Source of the DNA: Reclinomonas americana ATCC 50394 | Lineage: Eukaryota; Jakobida; Jakobea; Jakobida | Assembly (NCBI GenBank): GCA_048213135.1 | Contig: PS015010.1 | Location: 1,426,001-1,490,000 of the forward strand | Reading direction: 5' to 3' | DNA: 64,000 nucleotides | Shown here: positions 26,659 to 37,603 of the stretch, piece after piece | Numbering within the stretch: position 1 is the first letter of the stretch | Layout: each line of letters starts with the position of its first letter | The notes under the pieces: generated by a model | Database searches by the model: none | What the model was told of the DNA's origin: nothing | The model's input: the letters and a program-made list of their open reading frames with translations, nothing else | Position numbers and translations under genes: made by a program

Positions 26659-27102
26659 TTAGGAGAAGCTCGCCATAATACCAATCAGCCCCAGCGCACT
26701 TAATCCCAGGCTAATGATGGTGATCACGCCGCAGATGCGGTAGTAGATCTTAAGATTACGGAAGGCATGGTCCAGGTCTTCCTGGTTACTGTCCTGGATG
26801 GCACTTTGCACTTTCGACGCGAAACGGAACTGGTAAACAGAAGTTACGCACCATACAATGCCTATAACGATATAAACCATCATAGCTCCCGCCAGTCCGC
26901 TTGAATAGGAACTGCCATAACGGCCATAAGACCGGCTGTTCAGCACAGACATATAGAACAGCGCAAAGATCACGATCATACCACTGAAAATAAACCCGGC
27001 CACGGCTATGAATTTGGCCCACCTGGCGGTTTCGGATAAATTCGCCTGCACACCGGGATCTATCTGCAGGTCGTTACTGATAAGGTTGATGTCATCGTTC
27101 AT
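26659..27102 (-). CDS. Small four-helix membrane protein
   Basis: A 147-residue protein from the ATG at 27102. The soluble N-terminus (MNDDINLISNDLQIDPGVQA) is followed by hydrophobic helices FIAVAGFIFSGMIVIFALFY, AGAMMVYIVIGIVWCVTSVY and ITIISLGLSALGLIGIMASF. A cytoplasmic helix with DSNQEDLDHAFRNLKIYYRI lies before the last one. It resembles the small Bacteroidota DUF5362-type proteins; function unknown. It lies behind the proS terminator. Confidence 0.75.
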   Translation of the reverse strand: MNDDINLISNDLQIDPGVQANLSETARWAKFIAVAGFIFSGMIVIFALFYMSVLNSRSYGRYGSSYSSGLAGAMMVYIVIGIVWCVTSVYQFRFASKVQSAIQDSNQEDLDHAFRNLKIYYRICGVITIISLGLSALGLIGIMASFS

Positions 27103-27112
27103 ATTGCTGGGT

Positions 27113-27142
27113 TTAAAAACCGGGATGAAGTTCATCCCGGTT
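27113..27142 (-). terminator. Intrinsic terminator behind proS
   Basis: On the minus strand AACCGGGATGAA-CTTCATCCCGGTT forms a near-perfect palindromic stem followed by TTTTTAAA. It separates proS from the small membrane protein gene. Confidence 0.85.
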
Positions 27143-27149
27143 AAAAATA

Positions 27150-28628
27150 TTAATATGCTCTCGCGAACAGCACCCTTTGTGTACTGGGGTTGCCGGTGAG
27201 GATACATTTCCCTTCCTCCGCCGCATTGTTGATGGGTATACAACGGATGGTAGCCTTGGTCTGTTCCTTGATCTTTTCCTCGGTCTCCGGGGTTCCATCC
27301 CAGTGGGCAGATACAAACCCGCCTTTCTCATCCAGCAGTTTCACGAATTCGTCCCAGGTATCGGCACGGGTGATGTGCTCATCCCTGAACTGCAGGGCTT
27401 TGTTGTAGATGTTCTGTTGTATTTCTTCGAGCAGGGCCGATACATGTTCTGCCAACCCATCGATAGATAAAGTCGCTTTTTCTTTGGTATCCCTCCTGGC
27501 CACTTCCGCCACATTATTTTCAATATCACGCAGGCCCATGGCAATACGAACGGGCACACCTTTCAGTTCATATTCAGCAAACTTCCAGCCCGGGCGGCTG
27601 TTATCATTATCGTCGTACTTAACGCGAACACCCAGTGCTTTCAGTTGCTTTTCCAGGTCCCTGGCCTTTTCGTCTACCACGGCTTTGCTGTCCTCTCCCT
27701 TATAAATGGGTACGATCACCACCTGCAGCGGGGCGATCCTGGGCGGCATAATCAGCCCCTGGTCGTCGCTGTGCGCCATAATGAGCGCTCCTATGAGACG
27801 TGTGGATACTCCCCATGAAGTGGCCCATACATAATCCAGTGTATTGTTCTTATCGCTGAACTTCACATCAAAGGCTTTGGCAAAATTCTGCCCCAGGAAG
27901 TGCGAAGTACCGGCCTGCAGTGCTTTGCCATCCTGCATTAGCGCTTCAATACAATAAGTGTCTTCCGCGCCGGCAAAACGTTCGTTGGCTGTCTTCACCC
28001 CTTTGATCACGGGAACCGCCATATAGGTTTCAACAAAATCGGCGTATACATCCAGCATTTTCACCGTTTCTTCAACCGCTTCTTCTTTTGTAGCATGGGC
28101 TGTATGGCCTTCCTGCCAGAGGAATTCCGCTGTGCGCAGGAACAGGCGGGTACGCATTTCCCAGCGCACTACGTTGGCCCACTGGTTAATGAGGATGGGC
28201 AGATCGCGGTAAGATTGTATCCAGCCTTTATAGGTATTCCAGATGATGGCCTCACTTGTGGGACGCACCACCAGTTCTTCTTCCAGCCGGGCTTCGGGGT
28301 CAACAATAAGTTTGCCTTTATGTTCGGGGTCGCTTTTCAAACGGTAATGGGTCACCACGGCGCATTCCTTGGCAAAGCCTTCGGCATTTTTTTCTTCGGC
28401 CTCGAATAAACTCTTGGGAACAAAAAGCGGGAAATACGCGTTAACGTGACCTGTTTCCTTGAACATCCTGTCCAGCTGGTCACGCATATTTTCCCACAGG
28501 GCAAATCCATAGGGTTTGATCACCATGCAACCGCGTACTGCCGAATAATCGGCCAGGCCGCCTTTAATGACCAGGTCATTGTACCATTGAGAGTAGTCCT
28601 CTTCTCTTGTTGTCAGTTCTTTCGCCAT
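27150..28628 (-). CDS. proS: Prolyl-tRNA synthetase, short (archaeal/eukaryal-like) type
   Basis: A 492-residue class II aminoacyl-tRNA synthetase. The start at 28628 ([19 protein letters not shown]) is the family start; the 24 upstream codons are unrelated. Motifs include [20 protein letters not shown], the motif 2 region [21 protein letters not shown] (given in two overlapping parts), a [12 protein letters not shown] loop and the anticodon-binding block [19 protein letters not shown]. It lacks the inserted editing domain of the long bacterial type and has the C-terminal extension ending in Tyr. Confidence 0.96.
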   Translation of the reverse strand: MAKELTTREEDYSQWYNDLVIKGGLADYSAVRGCMVIKPYGFALWENMRDQLDRMFKETGHVNAYFPLFVPKSLFEAEEKNAEGFAKECAVVTHYRLKSDPEHKGKLIVDPEARLEEELVVRPTSEAIIWNTYKGWIQSYRDLPILINQWANVVRWEMRTRLFLRTAEFLWQEGHTAHATKEEAVEETVKMLDVYADFVETYMAVPVIKGVKTANERFAGAEDTYCIEALMQDGKALQAGTSHFLGQNFAKAFDVKFSDKNNTLDYVWATSWGVSTRLIGALIMAHSDDQGLIMPPRIAPLQVVIVPIYKGEDSKAVVDEKARDLEKQLKALGVRVKYDDNDNSRPGWKFAEYELKGVPVRIAMGLRDIENNVAEVARRDTKEKATLSIDGLAEHVSALLEEIQQNIYNKALQFRDEHITRADTWDEFVKLLDEKGGFVSAHWDGTPETEEKIKEQTKATIRCIPINNAAEEGKCILTGNPSTQRVLFARAY

Positions 28629-28817
28629 TTGTTCTCCGCCGGTGGCGGATAATTTTTTGTTAGGGAATCCGGCCTTACACAGGCCGTTGATTTTTAGCAC
28701 ATAATTAACAGCGGATGATTAAACTTTACCGTGTTGTGGCAAAGGTTTTGCTGAAATTTATATATACACCAGCTACAAAAATAATAACTTCATTTTTAAC
28801 GGTTCAAAACAAAAGCT

Positions 28818-29510
28818 ATGAATATTAAACTTTTACTCTTTTCCTTATCTGTAGCGGCTTTGAGCAGTTGCAGCACCAGCTATAAAAGCGGCCAGACGCC
28901 CGATGACGTCTATTTTTCACCCGTAAGGCCCGATGATGACGGCAGGGACAGGGATGACCGGAAGGACGAAAAACGTACCGAAACCGCCACTACCCGTTAC
29001 CTCGATTACCGGATCACCATGGGCATCCACGACCGCCGGTGGCGTGACCTGGATGATGAATATGACTACAGTTACAAGTATGCCTACAGCCCGTACAACT
29101 ATGGCACCTGCTACAGTTATTACGGCTATTACTACAATCCCTATTACAATACCTGGCCGGTTTACAACCACATCATCAGCCCTCAGCCCAATACCCCGCG
29201 TAAGGTGAACCTGAATGCTTACAGTGGTTATGGCAATGTGCGAACTTACAACAATGTCAAAACCGCAAGCGGTGTAACGCTGAACCGTCCGTCGGTACGT
29301 TACAACAATGAAAACAACAACAGCAACACCAGGGAAAGACTGAGAAGGCAGAATGAATCCTACAACCGTTCTTCCAATTCCTCCTCATCCAGTAACAATG
29401 AAACGCGGTCGTATACGCCGTCTTCTTCCAGCAGCTCCTCATCCGGCAGCAGCAACTCTTCTTCATCAGGAAGTTCAGGCAGTGTATCAAGACCTAACAG
29501 GGGCGGATAA
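28818..29510 (+). CDS. Serine- and tyrosine-rich lipoprotein, low-complexity tail
   Basis: A 230-residue protein with lipobox AALSSC (Cys18). The first half has an acidic-basic stretch (PDDDGRDRDDRKDEKR) and a Tyr-rich block in which YNYGTCYSYYGYYYNPYYN dominates. The last 70 residues are mostly Ser and Asn (Ser runs of up to eight), typical of a flexible surface linker. Such vitelline-membrane-like lipoproteins are common in the phylum; no function is known. It may be co-transcribed with the following outer-membrane protein gene, 100 nt downstream. Confidence 0.8.
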   Translation: MNIKLLLFSLSVAALSSCSTSYKSGQTPDDVYFSPVRPDDDGRDRDDRKDEKRTETATTRYLDYRITMGIHDRRWRDLDDEYDYSYKYAYSPYNYGTCYSYYGYYYNPYYNTWPVYNHIISPQPNTPRKVNLNAYSGYGNVRTYNNVKTASGVTLNRPSVRYNNENNNSNTRERLRRQNESYNRSSNSSSSSNNETRSYTPSSSSSSSSGSSNSSSSGSSGSVSRPNRGG

Positions 29511-29610
29511 ACGCTGCCCGTATTCCTTATTCCGGCGGGCCCATCGCCCGGACGGTTTCGCAGGAGCATAACCGGCAGGCAACAGCCCGGCCCTTTAAAA
29601 CCATACAAGT

Positions 29611-31164
29611 ATGAAACGATATATACTCCTTTCCGCGATCCTGATGAATGGCGCCGCGTTTGCGCAGGTGCCCGAAGACGCCATACGTTATTCTTTCTTC
29701 CCGCAAAACGGCACAGCCCGCAACCTCGCCATTGGTGGCGCTATGGGCTCGCTTGGCGGTGATGTGAATGCCACATTTGTAAACCCCGCCGGGCTTGGAT
29801 TTTACAAGACCAGCGAAGTGGTATTCACGCCGGGCATACTCATGCACAAACAGGAAGCCGGCTTCCGTGGCTCCAAAACCAGCGAGAAAAAGAATCATTT
29901 CAGTTTTGGTACTACTGGTTTTGTACTGGGCTTCAGTGACGGACCCAAAAGCAAAACCAGTAATGCACTGAGCTTCGCCGTTACCCAAACCGCCAGTTTC
30001 AATAATGTACTGCATTACAAAGGCCTCAATAATTACAGCTCTTTCAGTGAACAATTTGCCGAGGAGTTTGCCAAAAGCGGTTATACCATTGATGAAGCAC
30101 TCAGCTATAATACGCCTTTCCCCTACTCTTCCGCCCCGGCGCTGTATACTTACCTCATTGATACGGTAAGGGAAGGCGGCAACCTGGTGGTAAAAGGCGC
30201 CCCGGAATATATTCTTGATGCCGGGCAGGCCCTGTCGCAGGAAATGACCCGCATCACCAAAGGCGGCATCACCGAAGTAGCCATTGGTTTCGCCCACAAC
30301 AGCAACGACAAATGGTTCATTGGCGGCTCTGTTGGCATACCCATCATTTCTTACAAGAGCAATACCAGTTTCACGGAATCAGATACCTCTTCCAATACAT
30401 CGAATCATTTTAAATCATTCAGTTATACAGATGATTTCACCACCAAAGGTTATGGCATCAATTTTAAACTGGGCATTATTTACCGGCCGCAGGAGTATAT
30501 ACGGCTGGGGCTGGCCATACATACGCCCAGCTGGATGTCGCTGAAGGATACCCGTACCACTTATTTTGCCACGCAACTCGAAAATCCCATCGGCAATTTC
30601 GATATCAGTTCCCAAACCTTTACCGGTAACGAACCCGGCAGGAGCAGGTATGCGCAGAACTCGCCCTGGAAAGCCATCCTGAGTGCTTCCTATGTCTTCC
30701 GTGAAGTGGAGAATGTAAAACGCCAGAAAGGATTTATTACTGCCGATATTGAATATGTGAACCATCGGGGTACCCGTTTTAATGCGGATAAAGATGATGA
30801 AGGCGAGATCAGCGACGATGATAAAGCCTATTACAGGCAGCTGAACCAGGTAGTGAAGGCTCAGTACAAGGGTAACGTCAACTTCAGGGTAGGCGGCGAA
30901 CTTAAATTCAATGTGCTGATGGCGAGGCTGGGTTTTGCTTACTACAGCAACCCTTATAAAGACAGCGAATTAAAAGCCAGCCAGATGTTGCTCAGCGGCG
31001 GATTGGGGTATCGCAATAAAGGCATGTTTGTGGACCTTACTTATGTATACGGCATTACCAAAGACGTGAATTTCCCTTACCGTCTTGAAGACAGAGCCAA
31101 TACATTCGCCAGCACCAAAGACCAGAAAGGCAATATTGTGGCAACGGTAGGTTTTAAGTTTTAA
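29611..31164 (+). CDS. Outer-membrane transport protein, OmpP1/FadL-like
   Basis: A 517-residue outer-membrane barrel. Signal peptide MKRYILLSAILMNGAAFAQ; then NGTARNLAIGGAMGSLGGD and ATFVNPAGLGFYKTSEVVF, the N-terminal hatch motif of the FadL/TodX family (NPAGL). Repeated amphipathic strands fill the rest, and the C-terminus is VATVGFKF with the terminal Phe. Family members pass hydrophobic compounds. The Bacteroidota versions (hemin-receptor or PorV-like annotations) have no firm substrate. Confidence 0.85.
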   Translation: MKRYILLSAILMNGAAFAQVPEDAIRYSFFPQNGTARNLAIGGAMGSLGGDVNATFVNPAGLGFYKTSEVVFTPGILMHKQEAGFRGSKTSEKKNHFSFGTTGFVLGFSDGPKSKTSNALSFAVTQTASFNNVLHYKGLNNYSSFSEQFAEEFAKSGYTIDEALSYNTPFPYSSAPALYTYLIDTVREGGNLVVKGAPEYILDAGQALSQEMTRITKGGITEVAIGFAHNSNDKWFIGGSVGIPIISYKSNTSFTESDTSSNTSNHFKSFSYTDDFTTKGYGINFKLGIIYRPQEYIRLGLAIHTPSWMSLKDTRTTYFATQLENPIGNFDISSQTFTGNEPGRSRYAQNSPWKAILSASYVFREVENVKRQKGFITADIEYVNHRGTRFNADKDDEGEISDDDKAYYRQLNQVVKAQYKGNVNFRVGGELKFNVLMARLGFAYYSNPYKDSELKASQMLLSGGLGYRNKGMFVDLTYVYGITKDVNFPYRLEDRANTFASTKDQKGNIVATVGFKF

Positions 31165-31180
31165 TGAAGGAAGAGGAAAT

Positions 31181-31302
31181 GGTAGTGCGCCAGTTTCATT
31201 TTGAGTCATTCCGACGAGAGGAGGAATCTCTTTTTTCTGGCGAAAGATACCTCGTTACCTCGGTATGACACAAAGGGATAAGGTTCAAATTGGTACACTA
31301 CC
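31181..31302. repeat. Palindromic MITE-like element, copy A
   Basis: About 122 nt with terminal inverted repeats: GGTAGTGCGCCAGTTT at the left and AAATTGGTACACTACC at the right. A nested imperfect hairpin, GTCATTCCGACGAG...CCTCGGTATGAC, lies inside. The interior is close to copy B at 33299-33413. No coding sequence. Confidence 0.75.
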
Positions 31303-31374
31303 GAAAAATGAGCGAGGCGTTCTTCATCGGAAAGAATTCGTAATTTGTAATTAATATTCAGTAACTATCTGCTC

Positions 31375-31779
31375 ATGAAAAAAACCTTATTCCTCTTTGC
31401 TTTTATTTTCGCTGCCGTGTTCACCATGCGTGCTCAGGATTCGTTACAGCAATATGTTGCCAAATACAAATTTCCCGATGGCAGCGTGGTAACGGAGATT
31501 GAAGTCGTTGTGGAAAACGGCACGCTCACCATCAATTCGGCGATGGGCAACAATGCCCTGGAAAAAACAAAGGCAGATGAGTTTTACCTGTCGGTGTACC
31601 AGGCAACGGTAACCTTTGTGCGCAATGAGGCTAAAAAGATCACCGGTATAAAGATTGAAACACCTAGCCTGTTACTGGAAGGCACCCGGCAGGAACCAGC
31701 CAGCGGACCGGCAGCCGATATGAACGACCTGGCTGAACCTATGCGATTCCCTTCCACACCAATTCCCAATCACTGGTAG
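31375..31779 (+). CDS. Small secreted protein, DUF3471-like beta domain
   Basis: A 134-residue protein with signal peptide MKKTLFLFAFIFAAVFTMRAQ. The mature part (YKFPDGSVVTEIEVVVENGT...) resembles the small beta-barrel DUF3471-type domain found at the C-terminus of some beta-lactamase-like proteins. The tail is Pro-rich. Its 3' end overlaps miaA by 41 nt in convergent orientation. Function unknown. Confidence 0.65.
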   Translation: MKKTLFLFAFIFAAVFTMRAQDSLQQYVAKYKFPDGSVVTEIEVVVENGTLTINSAMGNNALEKTKADEFYLSVYQATVTFVRNEAKKITGIKIETPSLLLEGTRQEPASGPAADMNDLAEPMRFPSTPIPNHW

Positions 31780-32632
31780 CGGATACCCATTTTACCCTTT
31801 CGTCTTTACGGAACCAGGTCATCTGCCGCTTGGCATACTGGCGTGTATTGATCTTGATGATTTCGACAGCGTCTTCCAGTTCCAGGTCGCCGCAAAGATG
31901 ACCGAACAGTTCGCGGTATCCCACTGTTTGCAGGGCATTCAGTTTTTGATAGGGCTCCAACCCTTTCACTTCCTTCAGCAAGCCTTCTTTCATCATCAGG
32001 TCAACACGGGTGTTTATGCGGCGGTGCAACTCTTCTTTTGGCAATTCAAGTCCGATAAGCACCAGCCGGAAAGGCCTTTCCTTATGCGGTTGTGTATGAT
32101 AATCGATGATGGATCTGCCGGTCGATAACTTCACTTCCAGTGCACGCATGAGCCGTTGCGGGTTTTTGACCTCGCCCTTTTCCCAGAATACAGGATCATG
32201 TTTTTTCACTTCATCCTGTAACCAGGCCAGCCCCTCCCATTCATAGGTTTCGGTGATCTGCCGGCGTATAGCGAGATCTACTTCAGGTACTTCATCAATA
32301 CCATTGCAAAAAGCTTTTACATAAAGACCGGTACCGCCAACTACTATCGCTACATCCTTCTTTTTAAAAATGGCATCCACCTTTTCTAAAGCATACTGTT
32401 CAAAAACGGCGGCATTCACTTCATCATGTATGGAGTGGGAACTGATAAAATGATGCGGCACCATGGCCAGTTCTTCGGGGGAAGGTTTGGCTACGCCGAT
32501 ATTCAGTTCTTTAAAACACTGCCTGCTGTCGGCAGAAATAATCTCAGTTTGAAAATACTGCGCTGCTGTAATGGCAAAGGCCGTTTTACCTACCGCGGTA
32601 GGTCCAACTATAACTATGCAGGTCTTTTGCAT
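31739..32632 (-). CDS. miaA: tRNA dimethylallyltransferase
   Basis: A 297-residue enzyme adding a dimethylallyl group to A37 of tRNAs reading UNN codons. The P-loop is IVGPTAVGKTAFAI; the catalytic Asp block SADSRQCFKELNIGVAKPS and the GGTGLYVKAFCNG motif are intact, as is QTVGYRELFGHL. Bacteroidota often carry two miaA genes; only one is here. Confidence 0.97.
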   Translation of the reverse strand: MQKTCIVIVGPTAVGKTAFAITAAQYFQTEIISADSRQCFKELNIGVAKPSPEELAMVPHHFISSHSIHDEVNAAVFEQYALEKVDAIFKKKDVAIVVGGTGLYVKAFCNGIDEVPEVDLAIRRQITETYEWEGLAWLQDEVKKHDPVFWEKGEVKNPQRLMRALEVKLSTGRSIIDYHTQPHKERPFRLVLIGLELPKEELHRRINTRVDLMMKEGLLKEVKGLEPYQKLNALQTVGYRELFGHLCGDLELEDAVEIIKINTRQYAKRQMTWFRKDERVKWVSATSDWELVWKGIA

Positions 32633-32675
32633 GTGGATCTAAATTCCCGGATGGTTTAAAAAAGTTTACCGCGGA

Positions 32676-33248
32676 TCAGTACCCGTCATTACCTTCCTCC
32701 GTACTGTTGTCCTCTTCCGTCTCCATGGATTCGCCGTCTTCATCTTTTTCCCCGAAACCATCTGTTAAGGCGTCGGGCTGCAGGTCATACTTCTCTTCCA
32801 TTTCGGCCAGGCGGCTGTCTACGAGTCCCTTGGTACCATATTGCGAAGGTGCTATTCCTTCCGTTCTGACACAGGTGGGATAAGTGAGTTTTTTATTCTC
32901 TTCCTTGTCGATCTGTATCAGTTCGACCATGAAGTGCCAGTTCTTATTGAAGTCGTATTCGTAAATGAATTTCTGGTTGGGATTGCTGATCTCTGAGCCG
33001 ATAGTGGTTTCCGCCATGATCAGCGGATCGGCCTTATAAGCTTTATCATATTTTTCCAGCGATATTTCCCGCCCGCGCAACCAGTTATCGTTGCTGCGGT
33101 AAAAAGTCGCTTTATGCTTGGAGTCAAATTCAAAAGATTTCAAAATGGCAGTATGCAGGTCAAAAAAGTGCTGCGTATGGCGTATGGCCACATCCCTGTA
33201 TATGCTGTCGTCGTCTTCCCAATATATCCTGAATCGTAAAATTGCCAT
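32676..33248 (-). CDS. pRiA4b ORF-3-like protein
   Basis: A 190-residue acidic protein. Its first 140 residues match the plasmid pRiA4b ORF-3-like family: LRFRIYWEDDDSIYRDVAI at the start, then HTAILKSFEFDSKHKATFY and YEYDFNKNWHFMVELIQID with the conserved D.GD.W-type position altered to DFNKNW. The C-terminal 45 residues are almost all Glu/Asp/Ser. The family name comes from a plasmid, but no mobile-element parts are present here. Function unknown. Confidence 0.8.
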   Translation of the reverse strand: MAILRFRIYWEDDDSIYRDVAIRHTQHFFDLHTAILKSFEFDSKHKATFYRSNDNWLRGREISLEKYDKAYKADPLIMAETTIGSEISNPNQKFIYEYDFNKNWHFMVELIQIDKEENKKLTYPTCVRTEGIAPSQYGTKGLVDSRLAEMEEKYDLQPDALTDGFGEKDEDGESMETEEDNSTEEGNDGY

Positions 33249-33298
33249 AGCGTAAAATTACGGATTAATTTAATTACTAATTACGAATTACCAATTAG

Positions 33299-33413
33299 GT
33301 ACTGCTATAGTCTCATTATGGGGCATTCCGACGAAAGGAGGAATCTCTTTCCTCCCACGCACGAGAGATACCTCGTTACCTCGGTATGACAGATTCAAAC
33401 TGGCGCACTACCA
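33299..33413. repeat. Palindromic MITE-like element, copy B
   Basis: About 115 nt. It aligns over its length with copy A at 31181: left arm GGTACTGCTATAGTCTCATT, interior GGCATTCCGACGAAAGGAGG (first 20 bases) and CCTCGTTACCTCGGTATGAC, right arm AAACTGGCGCACTACC. It sits next to the AT-rich words AATTACGAATTACCAATTAG (33280-33299). Confidence 0.75.
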
Positions 33414-33443
33414 TTAATTATGAATGTTTTCAGATTAAAGCAG

Positions 33444-34859
33444 TTAGTCTTTTGTAATCCCCATTTCTTTTGCTTTACGCAACATAAATTGATACGCGGC
33501 ATCGTAGTCATTGGGAATGTCACCGTCAAGTATGGCTTCACGGATGGCGTTCTTGATATCGCCTACCTGGCGTCCGGGCTGAAGGCCAAAGGTTTCCATA
33601 ATAAGTTCGCCACTGATGGGCGGTTGCCAGTTGCGCAGGTGATCTTTAGCTTCCACTTCAGCACAACGCTGGCGCACCAGTTCAAAATTATCGAGAAAGC
33701 GTTTTACCTTTTGTTTGTTCCTGGAAGTAATGTCCGCCTCGCAGAGCGTCATCAGCGCATCAAAGTCCTCCCCGGCATCAAACAGCAAACGGCGTATAGC
33801 GCTGTCCGTTATGTTCTCTTTCGTGAGCGATATCGGCCGCAGGTGAAGTTCCACCAGCTTGCGTACGAAACGCATGGCTTCGTGCTGCGGCAGTTTCAGC
33901 CTGGCAAATATTTTCGGCACCATACGTCCGCCAATCACTTCATGCCCGTGAAAAGTGAACCCGTGTCCTTCTTCAAATTTTTTTGTCGCGGGTTTACCTA
34001 TGTCATGCAAAACTGCCGCCCAGCGTAACCAGAGGTCACTTGTTTTTTGAGCAATGTTATCCACAACCTGCAGGGTATGATAAAAATTATCCTTATGCCC
34101 CATACCGTCGATATTTTCAGCACCGGCGAGATCGGTCATTTGCGGGAAGATGATGGACATCAAACCTGTCTTGTATAAAAGATCAAAACCAACCGAAGGT
34201 TTTTTACTGAGCAGTATTTTATTGAACTCATCGGTGATCCTTTCCGTACTGATGATCTTTATACGGCCGGCATTGGCGCTGATGGCGGCAAGCGTTGGCG
34301 GAGCAATGGTAAAACCGAGTTGTGATGCAAAACGGATAGCCCTCATCATGCGCAGCGGGTCATCGCTGAATGTGCGGGAAGGTTCGAGCGGTGTCTGAAT
34401 GATGCCTGCAGACAGATCTTTCAGTCCTTCGAAAGGATCCACCAAACCGCCGTAATCATTTTTATTCAGGCTGATGGCCATGGCATTGATCGTGAAATCT
34501 CGGCGGTCCTGGTCATCTTCCAGTGTACCGTTCTCCACTACCGGGTTACGGCTGTCGCGGGAATAACTCTCCTTCCTGGCGCCAACGAATTCTATTTCCA
34601 TGTCGGCCACTTTGATCTGCGCCGTACCGAAATTCTTAAAGAAATGTACTTCGGGTACGGGGTTGAACTGCTGCGCTACCTGGTGTGCCAGGGCAATACC
34701 GTCACCCACACATACTATGTCCATATCCTTAGTGGGGCGGTCCAGTATTTTATCCCGCACAAACCCGCCGATAGCATAGGCCGGAACACCCAGTTCTTCC
34801 GCGGCATGGGCGATCTTTTTAAAAATAAACAGTTCTTTATCGGTGCAGGTGATGTACAT
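33444..34859 (-). CDS. CCA-adding enzyme / poly(A) polymerase family nucleotidyltransferase with HD domain
   Basis: A 471-residue class II nucleotidyltransferase. The start at 34859 ([20 protein letters not shown]) fits the family. Active-site blocks are [20 protein letters not shown] (GGxVRD and DxD), [15 protein letters not shown] and [14 protein letters not shown]. The central HD domain has [20 protein letters not shown] and GHEVIGG. It most likely repairs or adds tRNA 3'-CCA ends; with a single such gene in view I cannot separate CCA addition from A addition. Confidence 0.92.
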   Translation of the reverse strand: MYITCTDKELFIFKKIAHAAEELGVPAYAIGGFVRDKILDRPTKDMDIVCVGDGIALAHQVAQQFNPVPEVHFFKNFGTAQIKVADMEIEFVGARKESYSRDSRNPVVENGTLEDDQDRRDFTINAMAISLNKNDYGGLVDPFEGLKDLSAGIIQTPLEPSRTFSDDPLRMMRAIRFASQLGFTIAPPTLAAISANAGRIKIISTERITDEFNKILLSKKPSVGFDLLYKTGLMSIIFPQMTDLAGAENIDGMGHKDNFYHTLQVVDNIAQKTSDLWLRWAAVLHDIGKPATKKFEEGHGFTFHGHEVIGGRMVPKIFARLKLPQHEAMRFVRKLVELHLRPISLTKENITDSAIRRLLFDAGEDFDALMTLCEADITSRNKQKVKRFLDNFELVRQRCAEVEAKDHLRNWQPPISGELIMETFGLQPGRQVGDIKNAIREAILDGDIPNDYDAAYQFMLRKAKEMGITKD

Positions 34860-34960
34860 GGCGCAAAAGTAATTACGAATTGGCAATTACAAATTACCAA
34901 GCAGGTGATAAGTTAGAGCAGATTCATCGTAATTCATAATTCGTAATTAACCAAAAGGTG
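34860..34960. repeat. AT-rich intergenic repeat words (AATTACGAATT type)
   Basis: The gap between the CCA-enzyme gene and lon holds TAATTACGAATTGGCAATTA, and ATTCATAATTCGTAATTAAC further on. These are partly complementary to each other, and the same words recur at 11895-11916, 20143-20155, 31339-31355, 33270-33299 and 42200-42230. No promoter with a good -7 box for lon is seen. Confidence 0.55.
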
Positions 34961-35047
34961 GCACCAATATTGACCATATAACCGTCCACACAAAAAACCG
35001 GCATTTGGCTGCGGCGTTTGCCATTTTGGCTTTATATTTAAAAAACT

Positions 35048-37447
35048 ATGGATACAAACTATTTTTTCCAGGGCTCTGAAGATGAAATGGAGTTCATGCC
35101 CATTATCCCTTTGAACGAAGATGAGGACGGAAGTGCTGATGAACAGCCCATTCCAGACGAATTACCCATACTCCCCCTGCGTAATACGGTACTCTTTCCC
35201 GGCGTGGTGATCCCCATCACCGTAGGCAGGGACAAAAGCATAAAAGCTGTAAATGACGCTTACAAGGCTGACAAATTGATAGGCGTGGTGGCGCAAAAAG
35301 ACAGTAATGTAGAAGAACCTACTATCAGCGATCTCGAAGACATTGGCACCGTGGCCAAGATCGTGAAAATGATCAAAATGCCCGACGGCGGTACCACCAT
35401 CATCATCCAGGGACGCAAACGCTGCAAGATCGATGAGATCATCACCGATGATCCTTATTTTAAAGCCCGCATCAGCGTACTCACCGATAAAGTACTGAAA
35501 GACGACAAGGACTTTGACGCCATGGTAAGCAGCATCAAGGACCTCGCCGGGCAAATCATGAGCCTGTCGCCCAACCTGCCCAGTGAAGCGGCCATCATCC
35601 TGAAAAATATCGAGAACCCGTCGTTCCTGATTCACTTCGTGAGCAGCAACCTCAACAGCGATATCAAGGAAAAACAACGCCTGCTCGAGATCAGCGACAT
35701 CAAAGCACGTACGGAACTGCTCATGAACCTGATGCAGACCGAACTGCAGTACGCCGAGCTGAAGAATAAAGTGACCAATAAGACCCGTGCGGAACTTGAT
35801 AAACAACAACGGGAATATTTCCTGCAGCAGCAGATGAAAGCTATCAAGGAAGAACTGGGTGGCGACAATGTAGCGGAGGTGAAGGAAATGCAGAAAAAGG
35901 CTGAAACCAAAAAATGGCCGGCTGCCGCTAAAGAAATGTTCAACAAAGGCGCAGAGAAACTGGAAAGGATGCATCCTTCCACACCTGATTATTCCGTGGT
36001 GTACAACCACCTCGACCTGATGCTGGACCTGCCCTGGGAAGATTATACCGAAGATCATTACGACCTGAAAAAGGCGAAAAAAGTGCTGGACCATGATCAT
36101 TATGGTATGGAAAAGATCAAGGACAGGATACTGGAATACCTGGCCGTACTGAAGCTGAAAGGCGACATGAAATCACCGATCCTGTGTTTCCTCGGTCCTC
36201 CCGGCATTGGCAAGACCAGCCTGGGCAAAAGCATCGCGTCGGCGATCAACCGCAAATACGTACGGGTGAGCCTGGGCGGACTGCACGACGAAAGTGAGAT
36301 CAGGGGACACCGCAAAACCTACATTGGCGCTATGCCCGGCAGGATACTGCAATCCATCAGGAAAGTAAAATCGGGCAACCCGGTGATGATACTCGACGAA
36401 ATCGATAAAGTAGGCAATGACCAGCGTGGCGACCCTTCCTCTGCCCTGCTGGAAGTACTGGACCCGGAGCAGAACAATACCTTTTACGACAACTACCTCG
36501 AACTGGAATATGACCTGAGCAAAGTGTTGTTCATTGCCACGGCCAATAACATCAACAGCATACAGCCCGCGCTGCGTGACAGGCTGGAGATCATCGACCT
36601 GAGCGGTTATGCCGTGGAAGAAAAGATAGAGATCGCCCGCCGCCACCTGGTACCCAAACAAATGGAAATGCACGGCCTGAAAAAAAGCAGTTTTAAGATC
36701 AGTGATTCCGTACTCGAAAAGATCATACAGGATTATACACGTGAAAGCGGTGTAAGGGAACTCGACCGGCAACTGGCCAGCGTTATGCGCTACCAGGCCA
36801 GGGAACTGGTAATGAAAGACAAGGTAAAAGCAACCATCACCGGCAACGACATTGAAAAGATACTCGGCAAACCCCGCTACACCAATGACCTCTATAAAAC
36901 GGCCAATATGCCCGGCGTAGCCGTTGGACTGGCCTGGACCTATGTAGGCGGTGATATTCTTTTTATAGAAACACAACTGAGCGACGGGAAGGGAGAACTG
37001 AAACTGACCGGTAACCTGGGTAATGTAATGAAGGAAAGCGCCTCCACAGCCCTCACGTACCTGCAGGCCAATGCCCGTAAAATGGGCATCGATCCCGAAC
37101 AATTCGCAAAAAAAAGCATACACATACACGTACCCGAAGGGGCAGTACCCAAAGACGGGCCCAGCGCTGGCATCACCATGCTGACCGCCCTGGCGAGTGC
37201 CTTCACCGGCAGAAAAGTGAAGCCCTACCTGGCTATGACGGGAGAAATTACCCTCCGCGGACAGGTATTACCGGTAGGCGGCATCAAGGAAAAAGTGCTC
37301 GCCGCGAGGCGTGCCGGGCTCAAGGAGATCATCATGTGCTGGCAAAATGAAAAAGACGTACAGGAGATCAACCAGCAATTCATCAAAGGCATCAAATTTC
37401 ATTATGCGAAGACCATGCAACAGGTGCTAGATATTGCTTTAACATAA
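35048..37447 (+). CDS. lon: ATP-dependent protease Lon
   Basis: A 799-residue LonA protease that degrades damaged and regulatory proteins in the cytoplasm. The N-terminal substrate domain begins after an acidic leader ([20 protein letters not shown]). Walker A is [13 protein letters not shown], Walker [11 protein letters not shown], and the Ser-Lys dyad is Ser706 in [10 protein letters not shown] and Lys749 in [14 protein letters not shown]. The length is normal. It is a single-gene unit ended by the hairpin at 37544-37577. Confidence 0.98.
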   Translation: MDTNYFFQGSEDEMEFMPIIPLNEDEDGSADEQPIPDELPILPLRNTVLFPGVVIPITVGRDKSIKAVNDAYKADKLIGVVAQKDSNVEEPTISDLEDIGTVAKIVKMIKMPDGGTTIIIQGRKRCKIDEIITDDPYFKARISVLTDKVLKDDKDFDAMVSSIKDLAGQIMSLSPNLPSEAAIILKNIENPSFLIHFVSSNLNSDIKEKQRLLEISDIKARTELLMNLMQTELQYAELKNKVTNKTRAELDKQQREYFLQQQMKAIKEELGGDNVAEVKEMQKKAETKKWPAAAKEMFNKGAEKLERMHPSTPDYSVVYNHLDLMLDLPWEDYTEDHYDLKKAKKVLDHDHYGMEKIKDRILEYLAVLKLKGDMKSPILCFLGPPGIGKTSLGKSIASAINRKYVRVSLGGLHDESEIRGHRKTYIGAMPGRILQSIRKVKSGNPVMILDEIDKVGNDQRGDPSSALLEVLDPEQNNTFYDNYLELEYDLSKVLFIATANNINSIQPALRDRLEIIDLSGYAVEEKIEIARRHLVPKQMEMHGLKKSSFKISDSVLEKIIQDYTRESGVRELDRQLASVMRYQARELVMKDKVKATITGNDIEKILGKPRYTNDLYKTANMPGVAVGLAWTYVGGDILFIETQLSDGKGELKLTGNLGNVMKESASTALTYLQANARKMGIDPEQFAKKSIHIHVPEGAVPKDGPSAGITMLTALASAFTGRKVKPYLAMTGEITLRGQVLPVGGIKEKVLAARRAGLKEIIMCWQNEKDVQEINQQFIKGIKFHYAKTMQQVLDIALT

Positions 37448-37543
37448 CATTTACGCAACCCAACACAACCCCGGCTACCCTTTTTACGTATATATAGGTA
37501 GTTAAGTTAATCAACAGATTCATGTTGGTTGTTTTAAGGGTTA

Positions 37544-37577
37544 AAAAATTCCCCCTGATTCTTCAGGGGGAATTTTT
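37544..37577. terminator. Bidirectional intrinsic terminator behind lon
   Basis: AAATTCCCCCTGA and TCAGGGGGAATTT form a perfect stem with a short loop, flanked by A-rich and T-rich tracts, between lon and the convergent small membrane protein gene. Confidence 0.93.
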
Positions 37578-37603
37578 ATATAGTAAAGATCTGTCAACCG
37601 TGT

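Noticed and set aside
32676-33248. Mobile element around the pRiA4b-ORF3-like gene
   Set aside because: No transposase, integrase or IS ends are present; the family name only records its first finding on a plasmid. The flanking palindromes are reported separately.
35162-37129. Two long minus-strand frames opposite lon
   Set aside because: lon is complete and canonical on the plus strand; these frames lack any motif.
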